DNA from: Lingula anatina
Lineage: Eukaryota > Brachiopoda > Lingulata > Lingulida > Lingulidae
Assembly (NCBI RefSeq): GCF_001039355.2
Contig: NW_019775452.1
Coordinates: 242,646-306,645, forward strand
DNA: 64,000 nucleotides
Direction: 5' to 3'
Numbering within the stretch: position 1 is the first letter of the stretch; each line of letters opens with the position of its first letter. Positions 56,201 to 64,000 of this stretch are shown one piece after another. Under the pieces are notes generated by a model. That model worked only from the letters and a program-made list of their open reading frames with translations, did not search any database and was not told the DNA's origin. Both the position numbers and the translations under genes were made by a program.

Positions 56201-59042
56201 TTATTTTTCTTGTAGGGTACCTTAAAGGATTTTCCAGTTTGGCTGGTTGGAATATTAACATCTTTTACCTTCAATACATCCCCTGTGCAGTAAATGCAGA
56301 TATTACTTTTTATATTAAATTGACATCTCAGACATATTTCACAAAAAAAAAAAAAGTCTCATTACATGACAAATAAACAAATAATGTGTGAGGTGGAACT
56401 ATTCTTTACAAAATGCATTTTATTCACTACATTTATCCAATTCAACAATAAAATCTCTGCAATTGCGGAGGAATTCACATGCAACATAAAAATCTCCCAA
56501 CACTTACTTTTCATATCATCACACGTTTTTTCTAAAGGACTGGTATGAACTTTCTTGGATGAGGAACTAATTTATTAAAAGAACTAACTGTTAGAGAATA
56601 TCAAAGAAGATAAGATATGGCAGAGCAATGCTGGAGACAAATGATATTAGACCTATTAAATTTATGCCAACTTCAACTTCGTACTAGTCATTTTAACAAC
56701 CTACTGACACATTTTAACACCTTGACTTACTTTGGCATGTCTTTTTGCTGCAGCAGTCGCTTTGTAATTGATGAAATTGGGGTCTTTTTCATGATATCTT
56801 GATGGCAATGCACATCCTTTTTATACATATCAGTAATCTTTTTTTGCAACAGCCTTTTGGCAATGGATGAAGTGTGGGTCTTGTTGGCAATGTCCACCTT
56901 TTGCTGCTGTTGTAGCTTTACTGGGATTGTGAAGGCAGGTAATTGATTTTCATCATTCTTAAAATGTGTTAACTGATTGACCTCTGCATCATCAACTAGG
57001 CCATTTGGCTTAAGATAAGGACTGGTGTGTGTCTCTGAAATATTGGTTAAACACATGGTGCTAGGATAATGGTCTTGTAATTGTTTTCTAGCTATGTTAG
57101 GACAAGATTTTGGTGTTTCAGGATATCTGTCAGATCTATTTCGTAGACATTCTTGGTGAATGAAAGCTTCTGCTGTTGATGAATCAGGTAAGTCAGGAGT
57201 ATTTGAATGATAAAGAGGCAGGTAATAAGTGAGTGATCTGTCAGTGTTGAATTGTGAAAATTCATTTGCACTATCAGTACCTTGAGTTGTGAACAAATCC
57301 TGTGATGTCAGTTGTGTTTCGCTAATAGCAGAGGAAGACTCCCCACTTAAATCTAGAGGTGGAGACATGACAGTTTCTTTGAGAAATGGATCCAGATTAG
57401 TTTCAACATATTGTGCAGATGTTGATGAGCCAGCTTGGCTTTGATAATTAATGTTACCCTTTCCACTGCTGGTGTTCTGGGAAGAATCAAACTCCTTGGC
57501 TTTGAAATAATCATTTATGACTGAGCCAAAATTATCATCAGTTTGTCTCAACCAAACCTCTTGTCTTTTTGTACCAGTGCTATGTTCTTGTCCCGGTTGC
57601 CAATCATTTTGATAACTGGTATTTTCTTGTGATTGCACATAATTTGCTTGAGTGGCTCTACTTCCAGACATGATGTATCTGACATTTTCAAAGGAAGGCA
57701 GGTGATTTTGGACAGGTTCTCCTGCAAGGTGCCCTTGTTTCCTTTCCTGTTCTTGCCTGTCTGCACTGCCCTTGTCTCTGTGTGAGATATCACTTAGATT
57801 CAAATTAGAGTCATAGCTGGAGTGTGTATCAGTATTCAAACTTGGTATTGGTGTCCCAAATGTTTCAGAGTATATTGAACTGTAGTATTGATCTGGAACT
57901 ATATACTCATGTCATCAAAAATAAAAAACGAGCCCCTCTTCAACCTGAGAGGTAGAGGGATATCACTGTATTAAAAAAAAAAAAAAAAAGATATCAAGAA
58001 TGAAGAAAAAATTTTCAATAGAATGTATGATACTTGCATTTACTTTAGTTCTTATAATAATGCATAATGTTCATTTATACATGCCTTTTAATCTAGCCTA
58101 ATAACAATTAATTTTTTTAAAAATTAGTTACTAATGCTTCTATTACTACAGTACAGTACATGTATTTCTATTACACTAGTCTGTGTACTGCTTGTAAGTT
58201 GTAAGAAGAAACTAATATTAAGTATAAGGCAAACACACGCTCGGCTGTCACCTTGATTGGATAGTAAACGATTGTCGTAAAATCGGCTAAATGATATTAA
58301 AATCGGGTGCATAAACTAGAAAACCACCTAGGACAACCTAAGACTGCCACATTAATCCAATACAATGCAAACATATTGGATTAATGTGGCAGTCTTAGGT
58401 TGTCCTAGGTGGTTTTCTAGTTTATGCACCCGATTTTAATATCATTTAGCGATTTTACGACAATCGTTTACTATCCAATCAAGGTGACAGCCGAGCGTGG
58501 GCAAACATACAAACTTAGCATTTTTGGGGTACTTATGCAGTAACTTTGCCCATTTAAAATTTCTGAGAGCCAAGGTCACTTCAGGGGTGAATTACGCTGG
58601 TCAAAACGCTTGATATATATATATATATAGTTTCTTGTGAAAAAATAAATATAATTGAAAGAAATTACGAAAGAATATTATTAGAATAGCAGAAACATTG
58701 CTAATATTCAAAACATAACATAATTTTAAAAAAACGTTGAAATCTTAAGGCTTAGAGCATGGGAGAAAGTATCCTTTTTTGTTTACCATGTGTAAAACGT
58801 TCTCGCTGGCATTCTCGGTTTGTTTTCGATCCATAATTATGTTCCTGTTCTTTCAACATACTCTGAAAGATGAGCTCTCCATCTTGACTCCAGTATTTTA
58901 CCAACTTAGGATGAGGTGGCCTTTTTGCAGGCGTCAAAATACAATCAGATACAGACATACTGCATCCACTTTGTTCGTCTGCACATTGCGCATCCCGCAC
59001 TGAGAAAAGTCGTATTTTCAATCTACCAATCAAATGAAGCAT
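49580..59042 (-). CDS. POLN: DNA polymerase nu (A-family polymerase), 22 coding exons
   Basis: Minus-strand exons: 58787..59042, 56731..57898, 56508..56566, 56170..56282, 55764..55934, 55159..55188, 54820..54956, 54509..54615, 54229..54341, 53661..53876, 53276..53359, 52956..53111, 52293..52467, 52032..52112, 51673..51787, 51463..51545, 51129..51200, 50789..50848, 50400..50510, 50086..50164, 49846..49913, 49580..49701. The total is 1191 residues (human 900), the excess lying in a 389-codon, poorly conserved second exon. Polymerase motifs are complete: DFSQIELRLLAHLSDD (A), REQTKRVVYSVMYG (B), VQIHDELLLEV (C), plus RAQAERQAVNFCVQGSAADL. The C-terminus VPLKVSLS-like block reads LPLKVSLSCGKTWGHMTPC. 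The exonuclease-like region carries no obvious acidic catalytic set, as in human POLN. It acts in nuclear lesion bypass and cross-link repair. The exact first ATG is uncertain because the frame stays open upstream. Confidence 0.95.
53176..53208. repeat. (AAT)n microsatellite in POLN intron
   Basis: A run of about 11 AAT/ATA units lies between the POLN exons 53276..53359 and 52956..53111. Confidence 0.95.
54682..54729. repeat. Compound (AAAC)n(AACT)n microsatellite in POLN intron
   Basis: Five or so AAAC units pass directly into about seven AACT units, then into AAAT-rich sequence. The abrupt unit change by one base suggests one array that mutated and re-expanded. Confidence 0.95.
55465..55519. 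repeat. Imperfect inverted repeat (hairpin) in POLN intron
   Basis: GCCTACTGAGGCTGCTA at 55465 pairs with TTAGCAGCTTCAGTAGGTG at 55501 across a loop of about 20 bases containing TAATTAATTG. The stem has about 18 pairs including one G-T type mismatch. Confidence 0.7.
58236..58499. mobile_element. 264-bp foldback MITE with 8-bp target-site duplication
   Basis: The element consists of two arms of about 127 bp (58236..58362 and 58374..58499) that are reverse complements apart from a one-base indel, around an 11-base loop. The ends read CACGCTCGGCTGTCACC. Direct repeats GGCAAACA at 58228-58235 and 58500-58507 are identical 8-bp target-site duplications, so the insertion is recent. It sits in the first intron of POLN. 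An 8-bp duplication fits hAT-type or P-type activity. No coding capacity remains. Confidence 0.93.
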
Positions 59043-59559
59043 TTCATTTGCTGCATTAAAAGAAGGGGGAGGTAACTTACTGCAACTTTTCCACGGCTAT
59101 CTACTCATATATATATAGTATGCACATACAAAAACTCCCATTTCCGATTTTCTTTATGACATTCACACTTGCATAATTGCACACCTATGCCCATCCTTGT
59201 TCAGGAAAATTACTTGAAATCAACTCACATTGCCTTTTAATTTTATGCACGAGTGGTTTTTGTTTCGTTAAAACAGTTTCCTTTCGAAAATCATCAGTTT
59301 TTTTTTACTTAAGTTATTTATTCATCTATGCCTATTTTGACCTATTCATTTATTATTTTATCTTTTTTTATTTTATACATTATTTAGTACGCGCCCTATA
59401 TTATTTTCATTTATGCATTTTTTTTTTACTTCAAACACATCTCGAATTGTGTTTTTGTCTTGTCAAAAATCCTTACAATAAATTTTAAGGCGAAATTATT
59501 TGTTCTCGAATCGACTCTACCTATGTTACGGGTGCCCATCCTGCATAAGCAGAAGGAAG

Positions 59560-61020
59560 AAAATATATCAGTATATCAGTCTAACCATGCCCTTGCCTGG
59601 GTAGGCTATTTGTAAATTTCCTCACACGTCATGTTCAACAAAATATGCAGTCAAACACAAGGGCTTCGTTTAACTTACATCTGTATACAGGTACACGTTG
59701 GTGTACATTTGCATATGCAGATTGCAGATGAAGAATATTTTTGAGAATGTTCAAAAATCTTCAGCGTATACGAGCGTTTGAGTCGTGCGTTATCTATACG
59801 CTACCCATACGTTAAGGATACGCTAGGCATAATTAGAAAAATTACGATAAGGTAGGCCTACATTTCTCATTCAATATACGATGACCGATACAGCTTATTT
59901 GCGTAGCGCTTTTAAGTAACGTAGTGGTCGAGAATGAGTTAGTTATTGAACGTATCTGTAACGATCAATTAGCGCAGTTAGCGTTTGGAAAACGGATCCA
60001 AACTATTTGTTATCTGTGGTATAAATTTAGAGACATTTTCCAATTATCATCATAGCTTTGCCAGCTGGAGAAGATGGTGGTAGCTCTTTCACAACACCGA
60101 CTGGATCTGGTCCAGTTGGCAGCCCACTGTTATTATAATTAAACCCAAACATGAACTATATTTAAATATTGTTAAAACAATAATGAATATCAATACCATG
60201 TTCATTGAAGGTCAATATCATAACCTAAACCTCGCCACAGGGGCACTGCCACACTGTAGCGTATTGCACTATGAAATATGCAGATAAACACACTGGGTTC
60301 GTTGTTATTACGCTGTATACGTTTTGAATACGCATGCAGAAGTTGGTGTACTCTTACATACGCAGAAGGAGGAAAAGATTTTTGAGCATGTTCAAAACTT
60401 TGAAGCGTATACGAGCGTTTGAGTCGCACGTTACCCATACGTTAGGGATACACTAGGCATACGACGAATAAGCTAGGCAGACGCTAAACATACGCAACAG
60501 CTACGCTTCTATCGCGTACAGTATGCATATGCAGCGTAATTTTGACGAACTAGCACCGTAGCGAACTTGTCTCTAACGAATAATTAACATATGTAAACGT
60601 ATGTCTGCCGTATATTTACATATCCTTTCTGTTTATTTGCGTATGCCAAATGCATTTTGTGTTTACCTAAAGCATGATAAATGCATCCTCTCGTCAATTT
60701 GCACATTTTCATCACAACCCCCGAGATGGAGAGGATGGATGTAGATACCTTCTAAGACCAGTTGGATTTGATCCAGCTTGCACTTCATAATTATCAATAA
60801 AACAAAAGTACGCTACCCAAATATTACTCATACGCGTTTATCATACGCGTAAATACGGTACTCAAACGCTCATATACGCCTAAAAACGCACATATAGGTA
60901 TGCGCTAATCAAACGCTAATATACTCTGCTTAAACGCTGATATACGGTACACATCCTTTACTCATACGGGTGATTTCATACGTTTAATCGATTTCACACA
61001 CGATGCTCATACGTACCTCT
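59560..61020. repeat. TACG-rich repeat tract with duplicated and inverted blocks
   Basis: Two diverged direct copies of a block of about 600 bp are visible. Both contain GCGTATACGAGCGTTTGAGT (near 59763 and 60406) followed by CCATACGTTA and ACTAGGCAT or GCTAGGCATA, and both end with a GAGA-rich part leading to GGATCTGGTCCAG or GGATTTGATCCAG. Beyond 60830 the same core appears inverted (ACTCAAACGCTCATATACGC near 60860), with many CATACG and AAACGCT units. Inverted subterminal short repeats of this type are usual in non-autonomous DNA transposons. The exact ends and family are not determined. Confidence 0.65.
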
Positions 61021-61845
61021 CTTCACGCTAGTTGTGAAGCTTTAAAACTTCTATATAGGGTGGATACCGACAAAAAAACGAAGGACTTTGGTTACTAAGG
61101 TCAGAGACCAGCCTAGCCTAGGTAAAGAAGGTAGAAGAGATATAAGGATGAGATAAAAATTTTAATTTCAAAGGTTCAGAAAAGTTTAAAGATAAAAATA
61201 TATTAATAATTACTTAACGAAAGAACAGCTACTAATCGACACATCGCTATAAAAAAAAAAAAAGAGAGTCGTAGTACAACCAACCTGTTATCTCCCATGT
61301 TACATGTTATAAAAGACTATATGTAGTGGCATCACATGTGAAAGACCCTGCAAAAGATCGTGGCAATCGTTTTTCTGCTACTTATTCACTTTTTCAGATA
61401 ATTTTTTAAAAATTCTGGTCTTATAAAAATGACTGAAGCATATGTGTATAGAATATTTTATTGGAAAATTAAGTATCCTGCATTTTTAGTTTACTGCAAC
61501 ATACATTTCTAACACGTATATAAATAGTTTCACATATTTTACATTTAAGAGGCAGAGTAGGGTACTTTGGCATGAAATGAATAGAATTTATAAATTTTAA
61601 TCAAGGTCTTTAACAAATCAACTGCAATGAAGTAACGAACTCAAAAATAGCCAATAAGCGTATTTTCAAGGTCACAATCTTCTTGACTACTGGTTGGTTT
61701 TGTTAATTAAGTAAGCAGAGTGAGCAATAAAGTCTTCCTTGCATTTTAACTTTGATAAAAATGCAGCTTTTTTAGAAAAGGTAGTCATTTTTTGAAAATG
61801 CATTATGACTTTAGTACAACTAGTCTTAAAGTAAAGGGGAATAGG

Positions 61846-61925
61846 GATCATCATCATCATCATCATTTAGAGCCTATAGTGTTCCACTGTTGGACAAACG
61901 CCTCAGGATAAGCACCATATTAACC
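61846..61925. repeat. (ATC)n run joined to a dispersed-repeat-like segment in the PRMT3 3' UTR
   Basis: About six ATC units are followed by TTCCACTGTTGGACAAACGC and CTCAGG. This resembles the CCACTGCTGGACANAGGCCTC segment that I recall beside ATC microsatellites in many invertebrate dispersed repeats. Membership of such a family is inference from memory of the motif. Confidence 0.45.
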
Positions 61926-61941
61926 CCATATCCCATATATG

Positions 61942-64000
<2,059 letters not shown>

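Larger units (their letters stand above)
59043..61941. other. Intergenic region between POLN 5' end and PRMT3 3' end
   Basis: No gene is supported here. 59043 to about 59550 should hold the POLN promoter and 5' UTR; the sequence is T-rich with short (TA)n runs. 59560-61020 is a repeat tract described separately. 61020 to 61440 shows nothing recognisable. About 61450 has a minus-strand AATAAA suited to PRMT3, which leaves a 3' UTR of roughly 490 bp. Confidence 0.55.

Noticed and set aside
59177-59488. 103-codon plus-strand ORF upstream of POLN
   Set aside because: It is Phe/Tyr/Leu-rich from T-rich sequence without any recognisable motif or splice structure.

Overview
This window is nuclear genomic DNA from an invertebrate animal. 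It is AT-rich. Genes are cut into many short exons with GT-AG introns, mostly 100-700 bp, and the introns carry simple repeats and short non-autonomous transposons. Two kinds of N gap and an uncollapsed allelic segment suggest a draft assembly of a very heterozygous individual. The protein set (metadherin/LYRIC, OSER1, POLN, an HBS1L with a SKI7-like exon) fits a slowly evolving bilaterian. A marine lophotrochozoan (mollusc, brachiopod or annelid) is my best guess, but nothing in the window fixes the phylum.

Layout: OSER1 (minus, 317-1984) and metadherin/LYRIC (plus, 2605-5998) are head to head. HBS1L (minus, 8452-18363) converges on metadherin and is head to head with TMEM129 (plus, 18610-20447). 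A 689-bp Harbinger-like inverted-repeat element (21181-21869) separates TMEM129 from the 3' end of NOP14 (minus, 21999-37057). NOP14 has 21 coding exons and one 6.7-kb intron. NOP14 and an NMNAT gene (plus, 38592-44600, with a possible terminal exon at 46672-47833) diverge from a 1.5-kb promoter interval that carries a 158-bp MITE. POLN (minus, 49580-59042, 22 coding exons) converges on NMNAT and has a 264-bp foldback MITE in its first intron. A TACG-rich repeat tract (about 59560-61020) lies between POLN and the 3' half of PRMT3 (minus, 61942 to beyond the right edge).

Exon coordinates were found by reading splice sites and checking reading-frame phase across each junction. In every complete gene all phases close and the total is a whole number of codons. 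Locally, 10459-12281 and 12283-13625 are two versions of the same HBS1L segment. The three exons they carry total 461 nt, so using both would break the frame, which points to an assembly artefact.

Functionally these are housekeeping genes: RNA surveillance and ribosome rescue (HBS1L), ribosome assembly (NOP14), ER-associated degradation (TMEM129), NAD synthesis (NMNAT), lesion-tolerant DNA synthesis (POLN), arginine methylation of ribosomal protein (PRMT3), and two poorly understood stress or scaffold proteins (OSER1, MTDH). They do not form a pathway. Three of them (TMEM129, NOP14, POLN) lie in human band 4p16.3, which suggests ancient linkage. The observations most worth following are an NMNAT isoform whose short-form stop codon sits inside a splice donor leading to a 386-residue disordered tail, the frame-neutral SKI7-like exon of HBS1L, three structurally clear non-autonomous transposons, and two orphan first-exon-like ORFs in the large NOP14 intron.
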